NCBI GenBank assembly: GCA_017164015.1
Contig: CP071065.1
Span: 4,193,918 to 4,257,917 of the forward strand
Origin: Nostoc sp. UHCC 0702
GTDB lineage: Bacteria; Cyanobacteriota; Cyanobacteriia; Cyanobacteriales; Nostocaceae
Direction of reading: 5' to 3'
Length of the DNA: 64,000 bases
Made by a program: the position numbers and the translations under genes. The notes beneath the pieces are model-generated. The model did not search any database, was not told where the DNA came from, and was given only the letters and a program-made list of their open reading frames with translations. How positions within the stretch are numbered: position 1 is the first letter of the stretch; every line of letters begins with the position of its first letter. Positions 26,585 to 34,502 of the stretch are shown here, piece by piece.

Positions 26585-27454
26585 TTAGTTTTCTTGTTCT
26601 AGCATATGCTTTGCCTGCACAAGTCTCTGCTTATCTTCATCACTGACTGTGGGATATTTTAATTTGAGTGATTCTAACTTTGTGCAGATGATATCGGCAA
26701 CTACAAGGCGTGTAAACCATTTGCGATCGGCAGGAATAATATGCCAAGGTGCCCAAGAACTGCTAGTATTATTAAATACCTCTTCATAAGCATCCATATA
26801 ATCATCCCAAAAAGCTCTTTCCTTAACATCATTTACTGAAAACTTCCAGTTTTTATCTGGTGAGTCAATGCGAGCAAGAAAGCGCTTCTTCTGTTCCAAT
26901 TTAGAAACATTGAGAAAAAATTTCAGTACAATAATCCCATTATTTACCAAATATTTTTCAAAATTATTTATTTCTTCAAAGCGCTGTTTCCAAATTTTAT
27001 TTCCTGGAGGATATTCAGGCAGTTGTTGCTTTTTGAGAATTTCTGGATGAACACGAGCCACCAGCACTTCTTCATAGTATGAACGGTTGAAGATGCCAAT
27101 ACGACCGCGTTCTGGCAAAGCCTTCATATTCCGCCACAAATAGTCATGGTCTAATTCTTCCGTACTTGGTGCTTTAAAACTAAATACCTGAAATCCTTGG
27201 GGATTCACACCAGACATGACATGTTTAATTGTACTGTCTTTGCCAGCAGCATCCATAGCCTGGAAAATAATTAGTAATGCATAAGTATTTTGAGCATAGA
27301 GAATATCTTGATAGTTTGCTATTTGTTCAATATCTCTCTGTAATTTTATTCCGCCATCATTCTTTTCTGAAAAATCTATTTTATATGCCGGATCATAGTT
27401 TTTTTTCAGAGAAATCTTTGCACCTGGTGGAACAATAAAAGCATCATGATTCAT
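26585..27454 (-). CDS. ppk2: Polyphosphate kinase 2 family protein
   Basis: A 289-residue cytosolic PPK2. Walker A is MDAAGKDSTIKH (K72), and the Walker B/lid area is GRIGIFNRSYYEEVLVARVHP with the conserved Arg residues. The family moves phosphate between polyphosphate and nucleotides; this one-domain length, with the LPERGRIGIFNRSYYE pattern, fits the class that makes NDP or NTP from polyphosphate. The start is ATG at 27454, and the C-terminus overlaps nothing. It is not clearly in an operon, though the next genes are on the same strand. Confidence 0.92.
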   Translation of the reverse strand: MNHDAFIVPPGAKISLKKNYDPAYKIDFSEKNDGGIKLQRDIEQIANYQDILYAQNTYALLIIFQAMDAAGKDSTIKHVMSGVNPQGFQVFSFKAPSTEELDHDYLWRNMKALPERGRIGIFNRSYYEEVLVARVHPEILKKQQLPEYPPGNKIWKQRFEEINNFEKYLVNNGIIVLKFFLNVSKLEQKKRFLARIDSPDKNWKFSVNDVKERAFWDDYMDAYEEVFNNTSSSWAPWHIIPADRKWFTRLVVADIICTKLESLKLKYPTVSDEDKQRLVQAKHMLEQEN

Positions 27455-27543
27455 AGAAAATTATACCAAATTTGAAAAAATTAAGTAGAAAAGGCAAAAA
27501 ACGGGTAAATTTTATGCTATCAAATATCAAATGTAGCGCTGAT

Positions 27544-28041
27544 TCATGAAAACTTACGGTTTCTTAATTTTGGCTGTTTTGGGATAGGACGCATCGCTTC
27601 TCGACCCAAAATAAACATCCCCGCCACACCCAAACAGACAAACCAAACATATTGATACCAAAAATGCCGAATCTGTTCAACTGTACTTAATTCTGCATGT
27701 AATGTGTGTAAATAAAGCAACAGCACAAGTATCATCAATGCTGCAAAACCAACAAAACTTAAACCAACACAAATTCTTGCAGGTCGTAGTTCAAAATCGC
27801 TAATTTGCTCAATATCAATTTCTGCAAGTTCGTTTAAGGAATTATCTGCTAGTGTTGAAGCTACTTGCAATTTTTGGCGTAGCTCTGGCGGTAAAATTGG
27901 CGTCAGTGTTGCTACGGTGGGGCGGCGTAGCAAAGCTTCTGTATTTCGCAATAATTCCAGTGGCTTACGAACAGTGGCTGGCTGAGCAAATTCTATCTGA
28001 TCTGTAGCAGTCGGGGCGGTAGCTTCGCTTTTAAAATCCAT
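27544..28041 (-). CDS. Unknown membrane protein with two helices
   Basis: A 165-residue protein. The first 90 residues are soluble, with LRRPTVATLTPILPPELRQK and a short helical part. Two transmembrane helices follow (about 92-112 and 127-145), with a basic C-terminus. No domain recognised. It lies between ppk2 and prxQ on the same strand, with gaps too long to insist on an operon. Confidence 0.65.
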   Translation of the reverse strand: MDFKSEATAPTATDQIEFAQPATVRKPLELLRNTEALLRRPTVATLTPILPPELRQKLQVASTLADNSLNELAEIDIEQISDFELRPARICVGLSFVGFAALMILVLLLYLHTLHAELSTVEQIRHFWYQYVWFVCLGVAGMFILGREAMRPIPKQPKLRNRKFS

Positions 28042-28198
28042 AGCACGCCTTACAAAAAGCAGGATATCAATAGCCTAGCGAATCAGTTAGGGGCTATGCA
28101 AATATCAAAATTGGGAATTGGGAATTGGGAATTAGTTACTCTTCCTCATCCCCCTCATCCCCCCATCTCCCTCATCCCCCTCATCCCCCCATCTCCCC

Positions 28199-28756
28199 CT
28201 AGGAGGCTGAAGACTGTAACTTTTCCAGTTGTGCTAGTACTTCTGTGCTGTGGATGGATGGGTTAACCTTGACAAAAGTCTCGCGTAGGATGCCTTGGGG
28301 GTCGATAATAAAACTGTGGCGCATAGATACGAAACCGATCCAAGAACCGTAAGTTTTACTAACTGCACCGGTAGTATCAGCCAATAGAGGAAATTTTAGC
28401 CCCTCCGAATCGCAAAATTCAGCATGAGAGTCAACATCATCGGCACTAACGCCAATAATCTGAGTGTTTTTCTCTATATATTTGGGTAAATCTTGCTGAA
28501 AACGACGAGCTTCAATGGTGCAACCAGAGGTAAAGTCTTTGGGATAAAAGTAGAGGACTACCCACTTACCGCGCAAATCAGATAAGGATATTCTGCCATT
28601 ACCTGTATTGGTTGGCAAGCTAAACTCTGGTGCGGGTTGATTAATTGCAGGAAGTTTACCACCCAAAGCAATAGCATCGGGGGCAAAATTCAACCAACTC
28701 ATCACAGCAAAACAACTGGCAAATAATATGCTCAAAAAAGTGCGACGGTAAATCAT
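28199..28756 (-). CDS. prxQ: Exported PrxQ/BCP-type peroxiredoxin
   Basis: A 185-residue thiol peroxidase. The chosen start is ATG at 28756, since the frame upstream begins only with TTG. A signal peptide (about 1-30, LFASCFAVMSWLNFAPDAIA) points to the periplasm or thylakoid lumen. The peroxidatic cysteine is C79 in FTSGCTIEARRF. The usual second Cys five residues later is Arg, and the only other mature-part Cys is C115, 36 residues on, the spacing of PrxQ enzymes whose resolving Cys sits in helix 3. It reduces hydroperoxides with thioredoxin-type donors. Confidence 0.9.
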   Translation of the reverse strand: MIYRRTFLSILFASCFAVMSWLNFAPDAIALGGKLPAINQPAPEFSLPTNTGNGRISLSDLRGKWVVLYFYPKDFTSGCTIEARRFQQDLPKYIEKNTQIIGVSADDVDSHAEFCDSEGLKFPLLADTTGAVSKTYGSWIGFVSMRHSFIIDPQGILRETFVKVNPSIHSTEVLAQLEKLQSSAS

Positions 28757-28843
28757 TGTATAGACCAAAAATACAACTTTTACATAAGTTTACAATTATT
28801 GAGTACCGTGGGGCACATGGGGACGTACCCATGACTGATTTTT

Positions 28844-28875
28844 GGTGCGTTATGGACTATCGTCCATAACGCACC
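28844..28875. repeat. GGTGCGTTATGGAC hairpin
   Basis: Fourteen-base perfect arms (28844-28857 and 28862-28875) around TATC. It belongs to the GGTGCGTTA...TAACGCACC palindrome class also seen near 850-920, 7255 and 62768. It lies between prxQ and the NIL-domain gene. Confidence 0.8.
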
Positions 28876-28924
28876 CTACTGGCGTGGCAAGGCTAAAATA
28901 CGGTCATGATATCAAAGCATTTTT

Positions 28925-29191
28925 TTACCAATTACCTATTTTGGTCTCATCCCAGACCTCTAGTTCTAATTCATGGAGATAAGTTAATCCATTCTGAATT
29001 TGTTCTTTTGTTCCTTGCAATTCCAGGTCAAACCAACCATCTCCGACAGCATTTGCTCCCAGAATTGCCGCAGTGATATTCACAGTTAAATTGTAGTCGG
29101 ACACCAAGCGAGAAATCACAGGCTCTTGGTGATAGTCCTTGGGAATTCTAACTCGAATCCGTTTATGGATCAGCGTATTGTCACTAGCCAT
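28925..29191 (-). CDS. NIL-domain protein of the sulfate uptake locus
   Basis: An 88-residue protein starting at ATG 29191 (MASDNTLIHKRIRVRIPKDY). The NIL domain, a ferredoxin-like ligand-binding fold otherwise found at the end of MetN ATPases, covers nearly all of it (PVISRLVSDYNLTVNITAAI...GWFDLELQG). It is the last gene of a run with cysW, cysT and sbpA, which suggests a sulfur-ligand-sensing role for the transporter. The start codon directly abuts a heptamer repeat array, so no normal ribosome site is present. The frame stays open through the repeats, and a longer product with an IPNSQFP-type N-terminal repeat is possible. Confidence 0.8.
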   Translation of the reverse strand: MASDNTLIHKRIRVRIPKDYHQEPVISRLVSDYNLTVNITAAILGANAVGDGWFDLELQGTKEQIQNGLTYLHELELEVWDETKIGNW

Positions 29192-29428
29192 ATTGGGAAT
29201 TGGGAATTGGTAATTGGGAATTGGGAATTGGTAATTGGGAATTGGGAATTGGGAATTGGTAATTGGGAATTGGGAATTGGGAATTGGGAATTGGTAATTG
29301 GGAATTGGGAATTGGGAATTGGGAATTGGTAATTGGTAATTGGGAATTGGGAATTGGGAATTGGGAATTGGTAATTGGGAATTGGGAATTGGGAATTGGG
29401 AATTGGGAATTGGTAATTGGTAATTGGG
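29192..29428. repeat. GGGAATT heptamer tandem repeat (about 33 copies)
   Basis: (GGGAATT)n with regularly mixed GGTAATT variants, between cysW and the NIL-domain gene. As three heptamers make 21 bases, every frame is open and encodes a seven-residue repeat (PIPNSQF on the minus strand). The array touches the start codon of the NIL gene. Confidence 0.95.
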
Positions 29429-29477
29429 AAAAAATTTCTCCCTCATCTCCCCTGCTCCCCTGCTCCCCTGCAATCAC

Positions 29478-30353
29478 TTATTCAACATCTTTAATACGGG
29501 TTTTGCGTTCTAAAATCTCTTTGAGTACTAAGGTTACTACTGCTAACAGTGCCAACAGGACAGCCGCAGAAAAGGCAGCTTCGGTTTCATATTGTTTGTA
29601 AGCGTCCTCTACAAACAGTGGTAGGCTTTGGGTTTGATCGGCAATGTTGCCAGATACTACTGAAACCGCGCCAAATTCACCCATTGCTCTGGCATTTGTC
29701 AAAATTATGCCGTATAGTAAGCCCCAACGAATACTGGGTAGGGTAACGCGCCAAAATACCTGCCAATCGTTTGCACCGAGAATTCTAGCAGCTTCTTCTT
29801 GATCCTTACCGAACTCTTCTAAAACTGGAATAACTTCGCGGGCGACAAAGGGCATACTCACGAACGCTGTAGCTAGCACCATGCCTGGAAAGGCAAAGAT
29901 AATTTTGATATCGTGTGCTTGCAGCCAAGGCCCAAACCACCCATTTCGCCCGTAGAGTAGGACAATCATCAATCCTGCAACCACGGGTGAAATTGAAAAG
30001 GGCAGGTCAATAATACTTAATACTACGGCGCGTCCGGGGAATTTGTACCGAGCGATCGCCCAAGCTGCACAGAGTCCAAATACTGTATTCAAAGGCACAG
30101 CAATCACAGCTAATATCAGTGTCAGCCAAGCTGCATGGAGAAAGGCAGGTTTGCTAAGGTTGGACAAAAACGGCCCTACTCCCTTAGCAAAAGCTTGGAC
30201 AAAAACGTTGAGGGCTGGTATATATTGAACCAGGGCTAAATAGGCGATCGCTATCCCAATCAAAAGTGCTGGTACCCAACTCTTTTGCTGTTTCGGTTTG
30301 GCTGTATCTGTATCAGATGCAGTTGAGTGAAAACTAGGCTTATCTACTGTCAT
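29478..30353 (-). CDS. cysW: Sulfate ABC transporter permease CysW
   Basis: A 291-residue inner-membrane permease with about six helices. The ATPase-contact loop (EAARILGANDWQVFWRVTLP) is present. Together with CysT it forms the channel of the sulfate/thiosulfate importer. Its ATG overlaps the last 14 bases of cysT, a mark of translational coupling. No cysA ATPase gene is in the window; it must be elsewhere. Confidence 0.93.
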   Translation of the reverse strand: MTVDKPSFHSTASDTDTAKPKQQKSWVPALLIGIAIAYLALVQYIPALNVFVQAFAKGVGPFLSNLSKPAFLHAAWLTLILAVIAVPLNTVFGLCAAWAIARYKFPGRAVVLSIIDLPFSISPVVAGLMIVLLYGRNGWFGPWLQAHDIKIIFAFPGMVLATAFVSMPFVAREVIPVLEEFGKDQEEAARILGANDWQVFWRVTLPSIRWGLLYGIILTNARAMGEFGAVSVVSGNIADQTQSLPLFVEDAYKQYETEAAFSAAVLLALLAVVTLVLKEILERKTRIKDVE

Positions 30354-31209
30354 AACGTCTTGCCCACGCTTGTAAGAAGTTAATTGCTAAAAGCAGCACC
30401 AAAGAAATTGACAGTAGAACTATGCCAATTACAGTCGCGCCAGAATAGTCATACTGCTCCAAACGTTGAAAAATCAGCACAGGTGCGATTAAATCTTGGT
30501 AAGGTGTATTGGAAGAAATAATCACAGTCGAGCCATACTCGCCCACTGCACGAGAGAAGCCCAAGGCAATACCTGTCAAAATTGTGGGAAACAAAGGCGG
30601 CAAAATCACTTTCCAAAAGGTCTGCCACTGAGAAGCACCCAAACACCAGGCGGCTTCTTCTATTTCATGTTCCATTTCTTGCAGCACCGGTTGCACAGTC
30701 CTGACCACAAAAGGCAAGGAGATAAATATCATTGCCACCGCTACGCCCACACGCGTAAAAGATACCTTAATTCCTAAAGGTGCTAGTAGTGAACCAATCC
30801 AACCGTTATCGCTGTAAACTGTTGCCAGTGTTAACCCTGCCACTGAAGTTGGTAGGGCAAAGGGTAAATCGACTGTGGCATCAACCAACCGTTTTAAGGG
30901 AAAGTCGTAGCGAACTAAAACCCAAGCAATCAGAGTACCAAAAACGCCATTGAGCAGAGCCGCAAATATTGAAGTAACAAATGTGACATTATAAGTCGCC
31001 AAAGCAAGGGGACTAGTAGCGATCGCCCAAAACCTAGCTGGAGGTTCCGTACTTGCTTTCAGGAACATAGCAGTTATGGGTATAAACAACATCACTGTTA
31101 GGTATATTAAAGTAATTCGCCAAGTCCAAGGAAGCCGTACCAACTGCTGCAAGAACGCTTTACCTGCCGGAGTTTTACCTTCACCTTCTACAGTAGGAGA
31201 TAGAGTCAT
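30340..31209 (-). CDS. cysT: Sulfate ABC transporter permease CysT (CysU)
   Basis: A 289-residue permease from ATG 31209; an upstream TTG is less likely. Six helices and the EAA loop (EEAAWCLGASQWQTFWKVIL) are clear. The gene follows sbpA after a 150-base spacer filled with heptamer repeats and overlaps cysW by 14 bases. It imports sulfate with CysW and SbpA. Confidence 0.93.
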   Translation of the reverse strand: MTLSPTVEGEGKTPAGKAFLQQLVRLPWTWRITLIYLTVMLFIPITAMFLKASTEPPARFWAIATSPLALATYNVTFVTSIFAALLNGVFGTLIAWVLVRYDFPLKRLVDATVDLPFALPTSVAGLTLATVYSDNGWIGSLLAPLGIKVSFTRVGVAVAMIFISLPFVVRTVQPVLQEMEHEIEEAAWCLGASQWQTFWKVILPPLFPTILTGIALGFSRAVGEYGSTVIISSNTPYQDLIAPVLIFQRLEQYDYSGATVIGIVLLSISLVLLLAINFLQAWARRYDSR

Positions 31210-31228
31210 AATTAGCAATTCAAAATTT

Positions 31229-31346
31229 CAAAGAGGGTTTGTTAGTTGTTAGTTGTCAGTTGTCAGTTGTTAGTTGTTTTTTCTTTACCACTGACCACTG
31301 ACCACTGACCACCGACCACTGACCACCGACCACTGACCACTGACGA
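31229..31346. repeat. GTTAGTT/GTCAGTT and CCACTGA heptamer repeats
   Basis: Short heptamer arrays between sbpA and cysT: four GTTAGTT or GTCAGTT units, then about ten CCACTGA or CCACCGA units, the inverse of the first motif class. Confidence 0.85.
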
Positions 31347-31368
31347 CTAACTAATTACCACTAACTAA

Positions 31369-32565
31369 TTACCGTTTGATTTTGGCTTGAACTTGGTCAA
31401 AAACACCGCCATCTGCGAAGAACTTTTTATCAATTTCACTCCATCCGCCGAAGTCTTCTGCTGTACCGAGAGTTTTCACTTTGGGAAATTTGTCTGTAAC
31501 TTCCTTGGTTTGGGATAATTTTTCATCCACAGGTCGGAATCCCAATTTGACAAACTCCTGCTGTGCTTCTGGACTGTAGAGGTATTTGACAAATCCTTCA
31601 GCAACTTCGCGGGTACCATGCTTATCAACGTTTTTATCTACCACGGCGATGGGATTGTCGATGGATATGTTCACATCAGGAACAACATACTCAACTTTCT
31701 CGCCCTTTTGTTGTGCCAAAATAACTTCGTTTTCATAGTTGATTAAAGCATCCCCCTGACCTTGCTTGGCAAATGTGTCAGTGGCTTCCCGTGCATCTTT
31801 AGTCAGAATTGGTACATTTTGATAAACCTTGGTGATAAATTCAGTAGCTTTAGCGTCATCGCCACCAGTTTTGATTACGGAGTTCCACAGTGCTAAGAAA
31901 TTCCAGCGAGCAATACCTGATGTTTTCGGGTCAGCAGTAATCAGTTTTACACCATCTTTTTCTAAGTCTGCCCAGGTTTTGATACCTTTGGGGTTGCCTG
32001 GACGTGTAACTAAGGCTGCCACTGATTTGGAGACAATGCCATTGTTGGGAACTTCTTTCTCCCATCCTGGTTGAATCAGTCCGGCTTTCTCAATCTTAGA
32101 CGTGTCTCCAGCTAATGCTAAATGCACAACATCTGCCTCCAAACCGTCGATGACGGCACGAGTTTGGGAACCAGATCCGCCATAGCTTTGCTTAAAGGTG
32201 ACAGTTTGGTTATGTTCTTTCTTCCACTGTTCCACAAATTTGGGAATGATGGCTTCGTGAGCCGCTTTGGTAACGGCAAAGGAAACCAGGGTTAATTCTA
32301 CGTTCTGTTTGCTAGCAGCAACAGGACTGGCATTAGGGGTTTCAATAGCAGAATTAGTTCCATTATTACCAGAACAGGCGGCGATCGCTACACTCAAAAT
32401 CGCCCCTAGCATTGCCAGCGATACAAAGCCTTTGAACGATTTTACCCTGAATCTGTATGTTCTCTGTTGGGCGTAGACGCGTTCGCCTTTGGCGTTGCCG
32501 CAGGCTAGCGGCTTGTCGTAAGACATCGCTTGTAATTTTCTCAGTGCATGTTGCCACAAAGTCAT
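31369..32565 (-). CDS. sbpA: Sulfate-binding lipoprotein SbpA
   Basis: A 398-residue periplasmic binding protein. ATG at 32565 is preferred because AAGGAG stands 8 bases upstream. A lipobox (LSVAIAAC) follows a hydrophobic stretch near residues 50-68, after which the mature domain reads VELTLVSFAVTKAAHEAIIP, GGSGSQTRAV and QPGWEKEVPNNGIVSKS, as in SbpA proteins. The N-terminal extension of about 45 residues before the signal core includes LACGNAKGERVYAQ, which is a translated genomic palindrome (32469-32516). It delivers sulfate to CysT/CysW. The gene begins an operon with them. Confidence 0.92.
   Translation of the reverse strand: MTLWQHALRKLQAMSYDKPLACGNAKGERVYAQQRTYRFRVKSFKGFVSLAMLGAILSVAIAACSGNNGTNSAIETPNASPVAASKQNVELTLVSFAVTKAAHEAIIPKFVEQWKKEHNQTVTFKQSYGGSGSQTRAVIDGLEADVVHLALAGDTSKIEKAGLIQPGWEKEVPNNGIVSKSVAALVTRPGNPKGIKTWADLEKDGVKLITADPKTSGIARWNFLALWNSVIKTGGDDAKATEFITKVYQNVPILTKDAREATDTFAKQGQGDALINYENEVILAQQKGEKVEYVVPDVNISIDNPIAVVDKNVDKHGTREVAEGFVKYLYSPEAQQEFVKLGFRPVDEKLSQTKEVTDKFPKVKTLGTAEDFGGWSEIDKKFFADGGVFDQVQAKIKR
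32469..32516. repeat. Palindromic repeat translated in the sbpA N-terminus
   Basis: GGCGTAGACGCGTTCGCC and GGCGTTGCCGCAGGCTAGCG in tandem, a common cyanobacterial interspersed palindrome, in frame within sbpA. Confidence 0.7.
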
Positions 32566-33570
32566 TCCATTTACTCCTTTTAATCTACTTTTCATTGATC
32601 GGAATATAGTTATATACAGTCTAAAATAATAGATGATTGCTGGTATCGAATTGCAAAAAAAACAATAACTTCACATCCTCTATCGAGAATATGGAGATTC
32701 TAGCAGTTTACTGAGCAATTAAAAATACTTTTGCTCTCAAGTCTCAAATTCTCATCACAATCGGCTACTGCGTGTCTGGTGAAGTTTGTGAGAGAATGGC
32801 TGATTTTCGAGTCAAGTCGATTTTTACTGGAATATCTGTATATCAAGCTTGTTTTAACAACATATTTGCCTTGTGGAGCGATCGTTCATCCAAATTGCGT
32901 ACAGGCAAAAATGTCAATTAATTTTTATTTTATGCAGACATGTTATTCATAGCTAAACTGCATGAATAACTCACGAAATTTTGAACATAAATAGGGGTGT
33001 TGCTGAATTGAAGTATGAAATTAAAAAATCGAGGATTGAAAACTCTTATCTTTGCGTCTTGGCGCGGCAGTCGCTCATGGGGAGCCAGTCCGTTGCGGAG
33101 GTTCCCTCCGTTGTAGGAACTGGCGTGGAAACCCCCATCGCCAACGTATACCAAAGTTTTTTAATGGAATTTTTATCAATAGTGTTTTTTTACTAAAAAA
33201 AATATAAATTAATTCAAATACTAAAGTCAAAAATTCTAGAAATAGACACTATTTCATATGACTTTTAACCAAACACTTTTATAGTAAATTAGTCTGTTTT
33301 CAATAAAACCTGATCTTGGTAAATTAAGTATTGTTAGACAAATTAAACTACCAATAGCGGTGATTTTTACCAACTTATTTGTTACCAATTATTACTAATA
33401 AATACCAACTAAATTAGTAATAAATATTAGTTTGACATTGAATTGAATTTGTATTAATGTAATTATAAATTTACAGTAATGCTGGTAAATAAAAGCTTGA
33501 AGTTATCTATTAGCTATTGCAATAATCTTCAAAAATTGTATTAGTAATTATATGAAAAACAATATTTTTT
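32566..33570. other. One-kilobase intergenic region between sbpA and the TSUP gene
   Basis: The flanking genes diverge, so the region should hold two promoters. It is strongly AT-rich, with a GGAGCCAG...CTGGCG palindrome at 33081-33125 and otherwise no gene. I could not single out a sulfur-control site. Confidence 0.45.
33081..33125. repeat. GGAGCCAG...CTGGCG palindromic element
   Basis: The same sequence (inverted) is translated inside the lone tnpB at 21768-21813; the inner palindrome is GGAGGTTCCCTCC. Confidence 0.8.
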
Positions 33571-34326
33571 ATGTTAGATATTCATTTGAGCATCCTGATT
33601 ATAGTGTTTTTCATCACAAGTATAATCAGTGTAGTAACTGGTAGTACTTCCCTAATTACTGTACCAGTGATGCTGCAATTAGGTATTGAACCGCGCACGG
33701 CTCTAGCTACCAATATGCTGGCATTAACCTTCATGAGTATCGGTGGCACTTTGCCTTTTATTGGCAAAAAAACCATTGACCATAATCGCTTGGCACTACT
33801 GATTGTTTTGACGCTTGCAGGCTCAATATTAGGTGCTGTAATTGTGCTGACCGTGCCATCAAAATTGATGCCATTGATTATTTCTGTTTTGATGATTGCA
33901 GTTGCGATATTCTCAATTATCAATAGTAATGCTGGAGTAATTCCGGCAACAGGTAGTCCATCACAAGTAGCAGAATTTGGGGGATATGCAGCAACTTTTG
34001 TGCTTGGTATTTATGGAGGTTTCTTTAGTGGTGGCTACGTCACTTTATTGACAGCTGCCTACGTTAGCTTATTTCGTATGACGTTTATTAAGGCAGTTGC
34101 GAATACAAAGTTAATCAATATTTTTTCTTCACTGATTGCCACTATCATCTTTATTTCGCGTGGGATAGTAGATTACAAACTGGGAATTATTCTGAGTGCT
34201 ACCATGTTCATTGGCGGAGTCATTGGTTCACGCATTGCCATTAAACTCAGTAATATTTGGTTGCGCCGGATTTTTCTAATGACAGTCATAGCGCTTGGAT
34301 TCAAAACATTATTAGATTTAAGGTGA
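33571..34326 (+). CDS. TSUP (TauE/SafE) family membrane transporter
   Basis: A 251-residue protein of about eight helices in two halves. The first half shows VTGSTSLITVPVMLQLGIEP and TALATNMLALTFMSIGGTLPF; the second half shows FVLGIYGGFFSGGYVTLLTA and KAVANTKLIN. These glycine-rich repeats define the sulfite/sulfonate/organic anion exporter superfamily. It diverges from the sulfate uptake operon, which suggests but does not prove a sulfur-linked role. The start is ATG at 33571. Confidence 0.88.
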   Translation: MLDIHLSILIIVFFITSIISVVTGSTSLITVPVMLQLGIEPRTALATNMLALTFMSIGGTLPFIGKKTIDHNRLALLIVLTLAGSILGAVIVLTVPSKLMPLIISVLMIAVAIFSIINSNAGVIPATGSPSQVAEFGGYAATFVLGIYGGFFSGGYVTLLTAAYVSLFRMTFIKAVANTKLINIFSSLIATIIFISRGIVDYKLGIILSATMFIGGVIGSRIAIKLSNIWLRRIFLMTVIALGFKTLLDLR

Positions 34327-34434
34327 AGATAAAAAAGTGTAGGTTGGATGAAAAATTTCTAGCCAAACTACATTAATTTTTAACTACATGCATATTTTAG
34401 GGAAAAACCATCTTGGAACAGTCAACAGTCATCT

Positions 34435-34479
34435 GTCAACAACTTCAATCAGGATAATTTATTTTTTGGAGTTCCCTAA
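34435..34479. repeat. Repeat with GGATAATTTATTTTTTGGAG
   Basis: GTCAACAACTTCAATCAGGATAA and the following TTTATTTTTTGGAGTTCCCTAA recur in inverted orientation at 46373-46417 with few changes, and more weakly at 62946-62971. Here it lies between the convergent TSUP and mntH genes. Confidence 0.6.
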
Positions 34480-34502
34480 GGGGTTTAAAGCTGAAAACCC
34501 AG

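Noticed and set aside
29192..29428. Open frames through the GGGAATT array as real proteins
   Set aside because: Every frame is open on both strands because of the heptamer period; only the NIL-domain part has protein-like sequence.
30496..30777. Plus-strand frame inside cysT
   Set aside because: It overlaps a clear permease gene and shows no protein-like features.
32731..32952. Possible small gene in the sbpA upstream region
   Set aside because: No ribosome site, unusual composition and no family resemblance; treated as spacer.
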